Shown piece after piece: positions 45,392 through 55,650 of a DNA stretch of 64,000 bases (positions are counted from its first letter, which is position 1; the number at the start of each line of letters is the position of its first letter). The stretch is from Ensifer sesbaniae (GTDB lineage Bacteria > Pseudomonadota > Alphaproteobacteria > Rhizobiales > Rhizobiaceae): the NCBI RefSeq assembly GCF_013283665.1, contig NZ_JABEKU010000001.1, positions 1,426,001 through 1,490,000 of the forward strand, written 5' to 3'. The notes below the pieces were generated by a model, which did not search any database, had not been told where the DNA came from, and saw only the letters and a program-made list of their open reading frames with translations. A program made the translations under genes and the position numbers.

Positions 45392-45399
45392 TTGTAGGC

Positions 45400-46551
45400 T
45401 CAGCCGCCGAGCTCCACCGTCTCGATCTTCTTGTCGACGAAACGAAGAGCCACTTCGCCATTGATGAGCTTCAGCGCGGTTTCCCCGAAGAGCTCGCGCC
45501 GCCAGCCCTTGAGCGCGCCGACATCGGCCTTCTCGCCTTCGGCAGCGATCTTGTCGAGATCGTCGCTGTTGGCGATGATCTTCGCGGCCACGCCCTGCTT
45601 TTCGGCGATCAGCTTCAAAAGCACTTTCAGCATTTCGCCTGCGGCAGCGGCACCTTCTGGCGCATGGCTTTGACGCGGCAGTTTCGGCAGATCGGCCTTG
45701 GGGATCGCAAGCGCCTCGTTGACCGCTTCGATGACCGCAGTTCCGGCGCTGGAGCGTTCCCACCCCTTGGGGATGGTTCTGAGCCGTGCCAGCGCTTCCG
45801 CGTCCTTCGGCTGCTGCTGGGCGATCTCGTAGATGGCGTCGTCCTTCAGGATGCGGCCGCGCGGCACGTTGCGGGTGCGTGCCTCGCGTTCGCGCCAGGC
45901 GGCGACGGTCTTGAGGGTGGCGAGTTCGATCGGTTTCTTGACGCGCATCTTCAGACGCTGCCAGGCGTCGTCCGGATGCAGGTCGTAGGTGTCACGCGCC
46001 TCGAGGATCGCCATCTCCTCGGTCAGCCACAGCGAGCGCCCCTCGCGCTCCAGTTCGGCGGCCAGGTATTTGTAAATGTCGCGCAGATGCGTGACGTCGG
46101 CGAGCGCATAGTCGAGCTGCTTGTCCGTCAGCGGCCGGCGGCTCCAGTCGGTAAAGCGCGAAGACTTGTCGATCTGGGTGCCGGTGACGCGGTTGACGAG
46201 CTGGTCATAGGAGACGCTGTCGCCGAACCCGCAAACCATGGCCGCGACCTGCGTGTCGAAGATCGGATGCGGAATGAGGTTGCCGAGATGGAAAATGATC
46301 TCGATGTCCTGGCGCGCGGCGTGGAATACCTTGATGACCTCGGGATTGGCCATCAGCGCGAAGAAGGGCGAAAGATCGATGCCTTTGGCCATCGGATCGA
46401 CGATGACGGCGAGATCCGGACTCGCCATCTGGATCAGGCAGAGCTCCGGCCAGAAGGTCGTCTCGCGCAGGAATTCAGTATCGATCGTAATATAATTTGA
46501 GCGGGCCAGCTGTTGGCACGCCGCCTCAAGGTCTGCGGTTGTTTCAATCAT
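45400..46551 (-). CDS. rnd: Ribonuclease D
   Basis: 383-aa DEDD-family 3'-5' exoribonuclease for tRNA and small RNA trimming. Exo I TIDTEFLRE, Exo II HAARQDIEII and Exo III YALADVTHLRDIY are all present, with the conserved Asp and Glu residues. Two HRDC-like helical regions follow (about residues 205-285 and 300-375). The start MIETTADLEAACQQLARSNYITIDTE at 46551 matches the family; the longer frame is cysteine/histidine-rich and unrelated. It lies downstream of the multicopper oxidase gene on the same strand. Confidence 0.94.
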   Translation of the reverse strand: MIETTADLEAACQQLARSNYITIDTEFLRETTFWPELCLIQMASPDLAVIVDPMAKGIDLSPFFALMANPEVIKVFHAARQDIEIIFHLGNLIPHPIFDTQVAAMVCGFGDSVSYDQLVNRVTGTQIDKSSRFTDWSRRPLTDKQLDYALADVTHLRDIYKYLAAELEREGRSLWLTEEMAILEARDTYDLHPDDAWQRLKMRVKKPIELATLKTVAAWREREARTRNVPRGRILKDDAIYEIAQQQPKDAEALARLRTIPKGWERSSAGTAVIEAVNEALAIPKADLPKLPRQSHAPEGAAAAGEMLKVLLKLIAEKQGVAAKIIANSDDLDKIAAEGEKADVGALKGWRRELFGETALKLINGEVALRFVDKKIETVELGG

Positions 46552-46628
46552 CAGATTTAAATCACTATGGCAAAAATGCGGCTGACATTTTCGTGTAGCC
46601 CGTCGCGCCATCTGTCACAATCGAAATC

Positions 46629-48029
46629 TCAGACGATCTTGAAATAACCCGTCATGCCGGTCTTCTGGTGCTCGATGATATGGCAATGGACGACCCAGTC
46701 GCCCGGATTGTCGGCCACCAGCGCCACTTCCGCCTGTTCGTCGGGCAAAAGCAGGATCGTATCGGTCGGCGGCGGCAGGAATGTCCGCTTGTTGGAATTG
46801 AGGATACGGAAGCTTAGGCCGTGCAGATGGATCGGATGCGCGTGCGGCGTCCGGTTGGCGACCTGCAGGACATAGCTCTTGCCGAGCTTCATCTCCTCGA
46901 TCGGCGCGATCGGATCCGGCGTATCGCCTGGCCACGGCACCTTGTTGATTGCCCAGAACGTATAGCCGAGCGAGCCGCAGATCGAAGGCGCAGCCTTATG
47001 TTCGGCCGTTGCCGTCAGTTCGATCGGCACGTGGGTAGCAGTGGAAAGGTCCGCCTCGGAGATCGGATTGGCGGGCAGGGGGGCGACATCGCGGAGGTCG
47101 CGTTTCAGCGAAGAGCCGGCCGCACGGAAACGCGCGATGGTCCAAGGGTGCGATCCGCGGAAATTGCCGAGCACGGCCGTCTGGCCTTCTCCATCGGGCA
47201 TGCGCAGGACAAGATCGACGCGCTGGCCGGGGCCGAAGTCGTAGCGATCGAGCGTGAAAGGCTTGTCGACCGGATTGCCGTCGAGCGCGATCACCATCGC
47301 CTCGGCGCCATCGAGGCCGATCGTATAGATGCGCGTGACGTCGGTGGCGGCGATGCGCACGCGCACCAGCCCGCCGGCCGGCGCATCATAGGTCGGCTCC
47401 CGCTGCCAATTGGCAGTGCGCACCGTGCCGTAGGTGCCGCCACGCGCGGCGTCGCGCGGCTTGAACGGATCGATGAAGGCGCCACCTGCGCCAAGCCGCC
47501 AGTCGCGCAGATTGAGCACGATCTCGGCGTCGAACACCGGGTCCTCCGGATTCTCGACGACGATGACGCCGGTCAGGCCGGCGCCCATCTGCGTCAGGGT
47601 ATTGCAGTGCGGGTGGTACCAGAAGGTGCCGGCATCCGGCGGCGTGATGAGATAGTCGAAGCGATCGCCCGGATAGACATAGGGCTGCGTCAACTCGGGC
47701 ACGCCGTCCATGGCGTTGGCGATGCGAAGCCCGTGCCAGTGCACCGTCGTCGGCTCGTCCAGCCGGTTGAGGAGGCGTGCGGCGTAGGGCGCGCCCTTGC
47801 GCATGCGCAGGACCGGGGGCATGCCGCCGCTCTCGGCCTCTCCCAACCCATAGGTCATCACTCTCGGCGTGATGCCATCGCTGGCGATCTGCGCCTTGGT
47901 AAACTGCGCCGTCAGGATCTGCGGATCGGGTGCGGTGCCGGCGCGTGCCGCCATGCCGGCCCCGAGCGCAAAGGCGCCTCCGAGGGCGGCGGAACCTTGA
48001 AGGAAGGTGCGGCGACTGATGGCGGGCAT
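46629..48029 (-). CDS. Tat-exported multicopper oxidase
   Basis: 466-aa periplasmic oxidase. A twin-arginine signal (SRRTFLQGSAALGGAFALGAGMAARA) starts at residue 5. All four copper-ligand blocks are present: HWHGLRI, FWYHPHCNTL, PHAHPIHLHGLSF and WVVHCHIIEHQKTGM. The last contains the type-1 copper cysteine, histidine and methionine. Three cupredoxin domains fit the length. No methionine-rich insert like that of CueO is seen. Possible roles are copper tolerance or phenol/metal oxidation; no copper regulator or exporter is adjacent. Confidence 0.93.
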   Translation of the reverse strand: MPAISRRTFLQGSAALGGAFALGAGMAARAGTAPDPQILTAQFTKAQIASDGITPRVMTYGLGEAESGGMPPVLRMRKGAPYAARLLNRLDEPTTVHWHGLRIANAMDGVPELTQPYVYPGDRFDYLITPPDAGTFWYHPHCNTLTQMGAGLTGVIVVENPEDPVFDAEIVLNLRDWRLGAGGAFIDPFKPRDAARGGTYGTVRTANWQREPTYDAPAGGLVRVRIAATDVTRIYTIGLDGAEAMVIALDGNPVDKPFTLDRYDFGPGQRVDLVLRMPDGEGQTAVLGNFRGSHPWTIARFRAAGSSLKRDLRDVAPLPANPISEADLSTATHVPIELTATAEHKAAPSICGSLGYTFWAINKVPWPGDTPDPIAPIEEMKLGKSYVLQVANRTPHAHPIHLHGLSFRILNSNKRTFLPPPTDTILLLPDEQAEVALVADNPGDWVVHCHIIEHQKTGMTGYFKIV

Positions 48030-48062
48030 TCAGGCAATCTCGGCAACTGGTTAGATCACGTT

Positions 48063-48112
48063 AGAGCGGGATGCGGGCGGAAAACCGCAAACACTTTTCC
48101 TGATCCCGCTCT
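48063..48112 (-). repeat. Single-palindrome copy of the 50-bp RIME half-element
   Basis: A 50-bp palindrome bounded by AGAGCGGGAT and ATCCCGCTCT. Its reverse complement aligns base for base, without gaps, with the first palindrome at 35383-35432, with about 11 mismatches. It lies between the multicopper oxidase start and the MFS gene end. Confidence 0.7.
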
Positions 48113-48179
48113 GGCGCCGGTTCTAAACCTGATCGCTGCATTCAGCAATTATCCGGACTGCGCGCATCTTGCCGCAGGG

Positions 48180-49421
48180 TCAGCCGTCCTTGCGCCTGTG
48201 ATTGTTGCCAGCGGCGAGCTTGTTGAAGAAAGCCGAAGTGCGCAGGAGGTTGCGGAAGGGCATGGCGCGCGCTTCTGCAGGCACCGGCCCGCGCGCCGTC
48301 ATGCGCTGCAAGGTGTAGAGCATGAACAGGAAGAGGACGGCGGCCGTGTAGATGAAGAGCGCCTGAGGCCCGAAGATGTCGAGCAGAAACGACGCAAAGA
48401 GCGGCCCAATGATCGCACCGAGCGACCAGAAGAACAGCATGCCTGCCGAAACCAGTGCATGTTGGCCCTCCGCGGCATGGTCGTTGGCATGGGCCGAGCA
48501 GAGCGAATAGAGCGGCATCGCAAAGGCGCCGAAGAGGAAGATGCCGGCAAAGTTCAGCCACTCGTCGTTGCCGGCGCCGAAAGCCAGGAACAGGCCGGCC
48601 AGCAGTGAGCCGAAGGTGGCGATCAGGATGATCAGCCGGCGGTCGAGCCGGTCGGAATAGTGGCCGAGCGGATATTGCAGCACGACGCCGCCAATGATGC
48701 CGGCGCTCATGAAGGTGGCGATGGCCGTCACGGAGAGGCCGATGCCCTGGCCATAGATCGGGCCGAGCGAGCGAAAGGCGGCGTTGGTCAGGCCGACGAC
48801 GATGCAGCCGATGGTCGCGAGCGGCGAGATGTTCCAGAGCGCTTTCACATCGAATCGGATGGCTTCCGGGGCCACGGGGCTCGACCGGTCGGCGAAGGAG
48901 ATCGGGACCAGCGACAGCGTCAGAGCCATGGAGATGATGGCGAAGAGTTCGAAGCCTTCGATGCCGATTCCGGGGATGACATATTGCGCGGCGGTCACCG
49001 ATCCGAGATCGACGAGGCGGTAGACCGAAAGCGTGCGCGCCCGGTTGGCATTGGTGACGCTGGCGTTCAGCCAGCTTTCGACAGTCGCGAACAGGCAGGC
49101 AAAACAGATGCCGGCAAGCAGTCGCATCAGGAACCACATCAGCGGATTGATCACGAGCACCATGGAGATCGCCGCGGCCGATGCGATCGCAGCCATTGCC
49201 GAGAAGGTGCGGATGTGGCCGATGGCGCGCAGGATGCGCGTGACATAGACGCAGCCGAGCGCGAAGCCGATATTGTAACCGGCGCCGATCACACCGATCA
49301 GGGATGTCGAAAATCCCTCTTCCAATGCACGAAGCGAGATGAAGGTGCCCTGCAGGCCATTGCCGCCGATGAGGATGCCTGCGGTAACGAGAAGGGGGAT
49401 GAGCGGGCGAATCTGAGACAT
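48180..49421 (-). CDS. Major facilitator superfamily transporter
   Basis: 413-aa protein with about twelve hydrophobic segments. The loop 2-3 region (RILRAIGHIRTFSAM) and the symmetric loop in the second half (YPLGHYSDRLDRRLIILI) carry the MFS A-like motif. SLRALEEGFSTSLIGVIGAGYNIGFALGCV near the N-terminus resembles the YcaD/UMF2-type carriers. Substrate unknown. The C-terminal 40 residues are basic and cytosolic. Divergent from aspS. Confidence 0.87.
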   Translation of the reverse strand: MSQIRPLIPLLVTAGILIGGNGLQGTFISLRALEEGFSTSLIGVIGAGYNIGFALGCVYVTRILRAIGHIRTFSAMAAIASAAAISMVLVINPLMWFLMRLLAGICFACLFATVESWLNASVTNANRARTLSVYRLVDLGSVTAAQYVIPGIGIEGFELFAIISMALTLSLVPISFADRSSPVAPEAIRFDVKALWNISPLATIGCIVVGLTNAAFRSLGPIYGQGIGLSVTAIATFMSAGIIGGVVLQYPLGHYSDRLDRRLIILIATFGSLLAGLFLAFGAGNDEWLNFAGIFLFGAFAMPLYSLCSAHANDHAAEGQHALVSAGMLFFWSLGAIIGPLFASFLLDIFGPQALFIYTAAVLFLFMLYTLQRMTARGPVPAEARAMPFRNLLRTSAFFNKLAAGNNHRRKDG

Positions 49422-49742
49422 GGGGCAGGCGACATCCGGAAATCGGCCGCGACTCGAGGGGGCTTGCGGGCCTCAAATGTGTAGCCCCGCATTCTGCTGC
49501 CGGACAGCCCCGAATTGTGACGATTGCCATTCTTTTCGCGGCAATTCGGCAGGCTCTTGTTCGAGCACGGCCTTGGACTGGCCGTTTCCTTCGTCTACAA
49601 CGCGCCTCCATCGGGGGCGGCAGCGGTCGCGCGGCTTGACAAAGGCTGCGCATCATGCGCTTTTCCGCCCGATTTTGACCATGTTGCCCGCGCGCCGTGT
49701 CCCACGAGCCTGCGCGGCTCTTTGCAATTCCGGGATAAGACG
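49422..49742. other. Divergent intergenic region between the MFS gene and aspS
   Basis: 321 bp, no supportable gene. A TTGACA at 49636-49641 is a possible -35 for aspS, but I find no good -10 at the right distance. No tRNA-like T-box or other recognisable leader is seen. Confidence 0.5.
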
Positions 49743-51530
49743 ATGCATCGTTACCGCAGCCACACCTGTGCCGCCCTCCGCAAATCGGACGTCGGCTCCA
49801 CCGTTCGCCTCTCCGGCTGGGTCCACCGCGTCCGCGACCATGGCGGCGTGCTCTTCATCGACCTGCGCGACCATTACGGCATGACCCAGGTCGTCGCCGA
49901 TCCGGATAGCCCGGCGTTCAAGATCGCAGAGACGGTGCGCGGCGAATGGGTGATCCGTATCGATGGCGTCGTCAAGGCGCGCACCGACGATACCGTCAAC
50001 AAGGGCATGCCGACCGGCGAGATCGAGCTCTATGCCAAGGAGATCGAGGTTCTCTCGGCTGCCAAGGAACTGCCTCTGCCGGTGTTCGGCGAGCCTGAAT
50101 ACCCGGAAGACGTGCGCCTGAAGTATCGCTTCCTCGATCTGCGCCGCGATACGCTGCACAAGAACATCGTCAAGCGCACGCAGATCATTTCGTCGATGCG
50201 CCGCCACATGGGCGACGTCGGCTTCACAGAATACACGACCCCGATCCTGACCGCATCGTCGCCGGAAGGCGCGCGCGACTTCCTGGTGCCGTCGCGTATC
50301 CACCCGGGCAACTTCTACGCCCTGCCGCAGGCGCCGCAGCAGTACAAGCAGCTCCTGATGGTTGCCGGCTTCGACCGTTACTTCCAGATCGCACCGTGCT
50401 TCCGCGATGAAGACCCGCGCGCCGACCGCCTGCCCGGCGAGTTCTACCAGCTCGACCTGGAAATGAGCTTCGTCGAGCAGGAAGACGTCTGGTCGACCAT
50501 GGAGCCGGTGATCCGCGAGATCTTCGTCGAGTTCGCCGAAGGCAAGCCGGTGACCGAGAAGTTCCCGCGCATCCCCTATGACACGGCGATCCGCAAATAT
50601 GGTTCCGACAAGCCGGACCTGCGCAACCCGATCGAGATGCAGGCAGTCACCGAGCACTTCGCCGGCTCCGGCTTCAAGGTCTTCGCGAACATGATCGCGT
50701 CGAACCCGAAGATCGAAGTCTGGGCGATTCCGGCCAAGACCGGTGGCTCGCGCGCCTTCTGCGACCGCATGAACGCCTGGGCCCAGAGCCAGGGCCAGCC
50801 GGGCCTCGGCTACATCTTCTGGCGCAAGGAAGGCGAAAAGCTCGAAGGCGCCGGTCCGCTCGCCAAGAACATCGGCGAAGAGCGCACGGATGCGATCCGC
50901 ACCCAGCTCGGCCTCGACGACGGCGACGCCTGCTTCTTCGTCGCCGGCGATCCCTCGAAGTTCTACAAGTTTGCCGGCGAAGCCCGCACCCGCGCCGGCG
51001 AGGAACTCAACCTCGTCGATCGTGACCGCTACGAATTCTGCTGGATCGTCGACTTCCCGTTCTACGAATGGCTGGAAGACGAGAAGAAGATCGATTTCGC
51101 CCACAACCCCTTCTCGATGCCGCAGGGCGGGCTGGAAGCGCTCAACGGCGAAGACCCGCTGTCGATCAAGGCCTACCAGTACGACATGGTCTGCAACGGC
51201 TTCGAAATCGCCTCGGGCTCGATTCGTAACCAGCTTCCGGAAGTCATGGTCAAGGCGTTCGAACTGACCGGCAAGTCGCAGCAGGAAGTCGAAGAGCAGT
51301 TCGGCGGCCTCTACCGCGCCTTCCAATACGGCGCACCGCCGCATGGCGGTATGGCCTTCGGCATCGACCGCATCGTCATGCTCTTGGTCGGCGCCAAGAA
51401 CCTGCGCGAGATCTCGCTGTTCCCGATGAACCAGCAGGCCGTCGATCTTTTGATGGGCGCGCCGTCGGCCGCAACTCCGGCACAGCTGCGCGAGTTGGCG
51501 ATCCGTCCGATCCCGCAGAAGAAGGACTAA
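49743..51530 (+). CDS. aspS: Aspartyl-tRNA synthetase
   Basis: 595-aa class IIb synthetase. The N-terminal OB-fold anticodon-binding domain starts [35 protein letters not shown]. Class II motifs follow: motif 2 in [24 protein letters not shown] and motif 3 in [14 protein letters not shown]. The bacterial GAD insertion domain is present between them. Alphaproteobacterial enzymes of this type are usually non-discriminating and work with GatCAB to make Asn-tRNA; that is family knowledge, not visible here. The start at 49743 is the only family-like one. Confidence 0.97.
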   Translation: MHRYRSHTCAALRKSDVGSTVRLSGWVHRVRDHGGVLFIDLRDHYGMTQVVADPDSPAFKIAETVRGEWVIRIDGVVKARTDDTVNKGMPTGEIELYAKEIEVLSAAKELPLPVFGEPEYPEDVRLKYRFLDLRRDTLHKNIVKRTQIISSMRRHMGDVGFTEYTTPILTASSPEGARDFLVPSRIHPGNFYALPQAPQQYKQLLMVAGFDRYFQIAPCFRDEDPRADRLPGEFYQLDLEMSFVEQEDVWSTMEPVIREIFVEFAEGKPVTEKFPRIPYDTAIRKYGSDKPDLRNPIEMQAVTEHFAGSGFKVFANMIASNPKIEVWAIPAKTGGSRAFCDRMNAWAQSQGQPGLGYIFWRKEGEKLEGAGPLAKNIGEERTDAIRTQLGLDDGDACFFVAGDPSKFYKFAGEARTRAGEELNLVDRDRYEFCWIVDFPFYEWLEDEKKIDFAHNPFSMPQGGLEALNGEDPLSIKAYQYDMVCNGFEIASGSIRNQLPEVMVKAFELTGKSQQEVEEQFGGLYRAFQYGAPPHGGMAFGIDRIVMLLVGAKNLREISLFPMNQQAVDLLMGAPSAATPAQLRELAIRPIPQKKD

Positions 51531-51555
51531 GGTCCAATAGACTAACGAAATAAAG

Positions 51556-51587
51556 AAAGCCCGGCGACCGTCTCGCCGGGCTTTTTC
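51556..51587. terminator. Terminator between aspS and the convergent beta-lactamase-fold gene
   Basis: AAAGCCCGGCGA and its complement TCGCCGGGCTTT enclose a CCGTC loop and are followed by TTC. The A- and T-tracts make it usable from both sides. Confidence 0.9.
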
Positions 51588-51608
51588 GTTGTCTGCTTTG
51601 ATTTCGCT

Positions 51609-52811
51609 TCAGCGCTTGCCGTAGACCGCGTCGCGAACATCGCGCGTGAACTGGCCCCACATGCCCTCGAAGGCCGTGTTCGTCATGGCGACAACGGTGA
51701 TCTTCTCGACCGGATCGACGAACCAGTTGTGGCCGTAGGCGCCGCCCCACTGGATGGTGCCCTTCGATTGCGGCGTACCGGCGGTTGCGGGGTCGATGAG
51801 CACGGCCCAGCCATAGCCGAATCCCCAGCCGGGGCCCTGCGTCTCCGCCTGGGGACCAGTCTGGTCCTGCATCATCGTCTTCACCGTCTCTGCCGACAGG
51901 ATCGGGTCTCCGCCCTTGCGGATGGTTTCGAGGAAGGTCAACACATCCTTTGCCGTACCCGACATACCGGCGCCGCCGGAGGGGAACTGTTTGGCATCGA
52001 GGATACGCTCCGGCGAGAACGTCAGCTTGCCTTCCCCGATCTGTACCGCGACGCTGCCTTCCATGCGCTTCGGTTCGGGCGAGGCATCGAAATAGGTAGC
52101 GGTCAATCTCTCCGACGGTTCTGTCGAGAAGCCGGCGTCGGCGAGGGACAAGGGCGAGACGACAAGCTCGTCAACCGCCTTGTCGAGCGTCTTGCCGCTC
52201 GCCTTCTCTATAACGCCGCCGAGGACGTCGATCGCCACCGAATAGCGCCAGGTCTTGCCCGGTTCCGATACGAGCGGAACGCTCGCGATGCGCTTCAGGT
52301 TCTCGTCGAGCGTGATATCCGTAAGGTCGAGCCCGTCGGAAATGCCGGCCTTGGCATAGGCGCCTCCCGGCGGCTGGAAGAAGCCATATTCGAGCCCTGC
52401 CGTATGGTTGAGAAGGTGGCGGACGAGGATCGTCGCCGGCTTGCCGTCAAAGGTCGGCTTGAAGTCCGGGAGCCACTTGCTGACGGGGTCGTCAAGCGTG
52501 ATACGCCCCTGTTCGACAAGGCGCATGGCCGCCGCGGTCACGAACGGTTTCGTGACCGACGCAAAGCGGAAGATGTCGTCCTCCTTCATTGCGCGACCGG
52601 CCTCCCGGTCGGCGAGTCCGGCCGCACGCGCATAGACAAGTTCCCCATCGCGGGCGACGAGGACCACCGTGCCGACGATACGCTTGTCGGCGATGGCATG
52701 ATCGATCACCGGGTCGAGCCGTGCGCCGAGTGCAGCGTTCTGATCGTCGGCCACGGCGGGGGAGGCGACCAGTATAGCGAGCAGCGCCGCGCCTTTCAGG
52801 TGGAGACTCAT
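51609..52811 (-). CDS. Exported serine hydrolase of the beta-lactamase/PBP4-like (class C) fold
   Basis: 400-aa protein with a signal peptide (about residues 1-21, ending AVA before DDQNAALG). The S-x-x-K motif is Ser85-Val-Thr-Lys88 (FASVTKPF). The second motif is Tyr190-Ser-Val (TWRYSVAID). The third-motif region reads WGGAYGHNW near residue 367 in place of the KTG box. This pattern fits esterase or D-aminopeptidase-like relatives (EstB group) better than true AmpC enzymes. Divergent from a TetR gene with paired candidate operators between them, so it is likely TetR-controlled. Confidence 0.88.
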   Translation of the reverse strand: MSLHLKGAALLAILVASPAVADDQNAALGARLDPVIDHAIADKRIVGTVVLVARDGELVYARAAGLADREAGRAMKEDDIFRFASVTKPFVTAAAMRLVEQGRITLDDPVSKWLPDFKPTFDGKPATILVRHLLNHTAGLEYGFFQPPGGAYAKAGISDGLDLTDITLDENLKRIASVPLVSEPGKTWRYSVAIDVLGGVIEKASGKTLDKAVDELVVSPLSLADAGFSTEPSERLTATYFDASPEPKRMEGSVAVQIGEGKLTFSPERILDAKQFPSGGAGMSGTAKDVLTFLETIRKGGDPILSAETVKTMMQDQTGPQAETQGPGWGFGYGWAVLIDPATAGTPQSKGTIQWGGAYGHNWFVDPVEKITVVAMTNTAFEGMWGQFTRDVRDAVYGKR

Positions 52812-52830
52812 TGGACAAATCCTTCTATAA

Positions 52831-52842
52831 TCACAATGACCA
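52831..52842. promoter_or_regulatory. Candidate TetR operator, hydrolase-proximal copy
   Basis: TCACAATGACCA. Its complement recurs at 52879-52890 with one mismatch. It lies 20 bases upstream of the hydrolase start. Confidence 0.45.
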
Positions 52843-52843
52843 T

Positions 52844-52860
52844 TCCTGAATACGTCAGGA
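52844..52860. promoter_or_regulatory. Perfect inverted repeat midway between the TetR and hydrolase genes
   Basis: TCCTGA and TCAGGA are separated by five bases (ATACG). It could be the dimer site or part of a promoter region; it lies between the two TCACAATGA copies. Confidence 0.45.
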
Positions 52861-52877
52861 CTTGAGATAATTCTAGA

Positions 52878-53528
52878 GTGATCATTGTGAAAAATAGTGA
52901 GGCTTTGGTATCATCCTCGCGCCGTCGCGGGCGACCACGCGCCTTCGATCGTGAGGTGGCTCTGGCGGCAGCCGGGGAAACCTTCTGGCGGCTCGGCTAT
53001 GAAGGGGCGTCGATTGCCGATCTGACCGCCGCCATGGGGATTACGCCGCAGAGTCTCTATGCGGCCTTCACTTCGAAGGCCGACCTCTATCGGGAAGCGC
53101 TCGACCAGTACCGGAAAGAGGAGGGGGCTGCCGCGGGCCGAAATCTCGCCAGCGAAGGGCATGTGGTCGAGGTGATCGGCAAGATGCTGCGTGCCTCCGC
53201 CCATGAGTTCACGCGTCCAGGCAGACCGAAGGGCTGCATGATCTCAACCGCGGTATTGACCTGCGCCGTTGAGAACCAGGCGATCGCGAGGCATGTCAGG
53301 GCGCTGCGAAGCGAGACCCTGGCGCTGCTGGAGCATCGCTTCCGGCAGGGCGTTGTCGATGGGGAGTTGCGCGGCGATACGGATGTCGCGGGATTAGCGC
53401 GCTTCGTCGGCGCGATTCTTCAGGGCATGACGGTGCAGGCGCAGGACGGCGCCAGCGAAGCGGAACTCTTGCCGATCGCCGAACTGGCAATCGCCGAGGT
53501 CGCACGTCACCTGTCTGCTTCCCTCTGA
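52878..53528 (+). CDS. TetR-family transcriptional regulator
   Basis: 216-aa regulator. The N-terminal helix-turn-helix spans about residues 24-68 (ALAAAGETFWRLGYEGASIADLTAAMGITPQSLYAAFTSKADLY), the standard TetR arrangement. The C-terminal ligand domain contains GRPKGCMISTAVLTCAVENQ, typical of the group with a TetR_C AefR-like region. The start is a GTG at 52878; a second GTG at 52887 is possible and would free the operator-like sequence from coding. Divergent from the serine hydrolase gene and convergent with groEL. Confidence 0.87.
   Translation: MIIVKNSEALVSSSRRRGRPRAFDREVALAAAGETFWRLGYEGASIADLTAAMGITPQSLYAAFTSKADLYREALDQYRKEEGAAAGRNLASEGHVVEVIGKMLRASAHEFTRPGRPKGCMISTAVLTCAVENQAIARHVRALRSETLALLEHRFRQGVVDGELRGDTDVAGLARFVGAILQGMTVQAQDGASEAELLPIAELAIAEVARHLSASL
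52879..52890. promoter_or_regulatory. Candidate TetR operator, regulator-proximal copy
   Basis: TGATCATTGTGA is the near-complement of TCACAATGACCA at 52831. It overlaps the first codons of the TetR gene as called, so binding would block its own expression. Confidence 0.45.
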
Positions 53529-53544
53529 AAGACCCGAGCGACCC

Positions 53545-55182
<1,638 letters not shown>

Positions 55183-55281
55183 TCAACACCAAACACGTAC
55201 CCTCATGCTCCCGCCGCGCGTCGCGCCGGGGCAACCCTGCATGCAATCGAAAAGCTTCAGCGCGCCTCGCTGCCTGTTCGG

Positions 55282-55515
55282 CTACGTCGCGAAGTCCCGT
55301 TCCTCGTCATTGTCCGGCGTCAGAATATCGATCAATGCCGCAACCCGGCCAGCGGGCAGGTGGCGGCCTTCGCCAATCAGCGCCTCGTCGTTGTTGACCC
55401 AGGCGATGGCCTCTGCAAGTTCGCCCGCCGTCGCGCCGGTCGCCAGCAACTCGGCCATCAGCGTCTCGTCGACCGGGCCAAGGATAGCGGTAATATCCGC
55501 CTGCTTCAGTCCCAT
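55282..55515 (-). CDS. Small acidic protein of unknown function upstream of groEL
   Basis: 77-aa acidic, mostly alpha-helical protein. It starts [54 protein letters not shown] and ends DEERDFAT. It has no cysteine, no signal peptide and no membrane helix. It is not GroES-like. AGGAGG lies five bases before the ATG, a strong signal that it is a real gene. Same strand as groEL, 111 bases apart, so it may belong to the same transcript. I do not recognise a characterised family. Confidence 0.75.
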   Translation of the reverse strand: MGLKQADITAILGPVDETLMAELLATGATAGELAEAIAWVNNDEALIGEGRHLPAGRVAALIDILTPDNDEERDFAT

Positions 55516-55547
55516 GGGCTCCTCCTTCCGTTTTATCGGTCAGGAAT

Positions 55548-55568
55548 GCGGGGACCTCGGATCCCCGC
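55548..55568. repeat. Inverted repeat upstream of the 77-aa gene
   Basis: GCGGGGA and TCCCCGC are perfect complements separated by seven bases, 32 bases upstream of the small gene's start. Operator, leader hairpin or terminator of the upstream unit are all possible. Confidence 0.35.
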
Positions 55569-55650
55569 CCAAAGTAAATAGGCCGGGGTCCGAAGGCATC
55601 AAGCGCTGATCATATCATGGAAGCCGAGCGGACAAAAAACCGCGGTGCCG

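Noticed and set aside
49422-49742. Possible tRNA gene or T-box leader before aspS
   Set aside because: No cloverleaf-like or T-box sequence seen by eye.
49653-51344. 563-residue minus-strand open frame opposite aspS
   Set aside because: Low-complexity charged sequence mirroring aspS.
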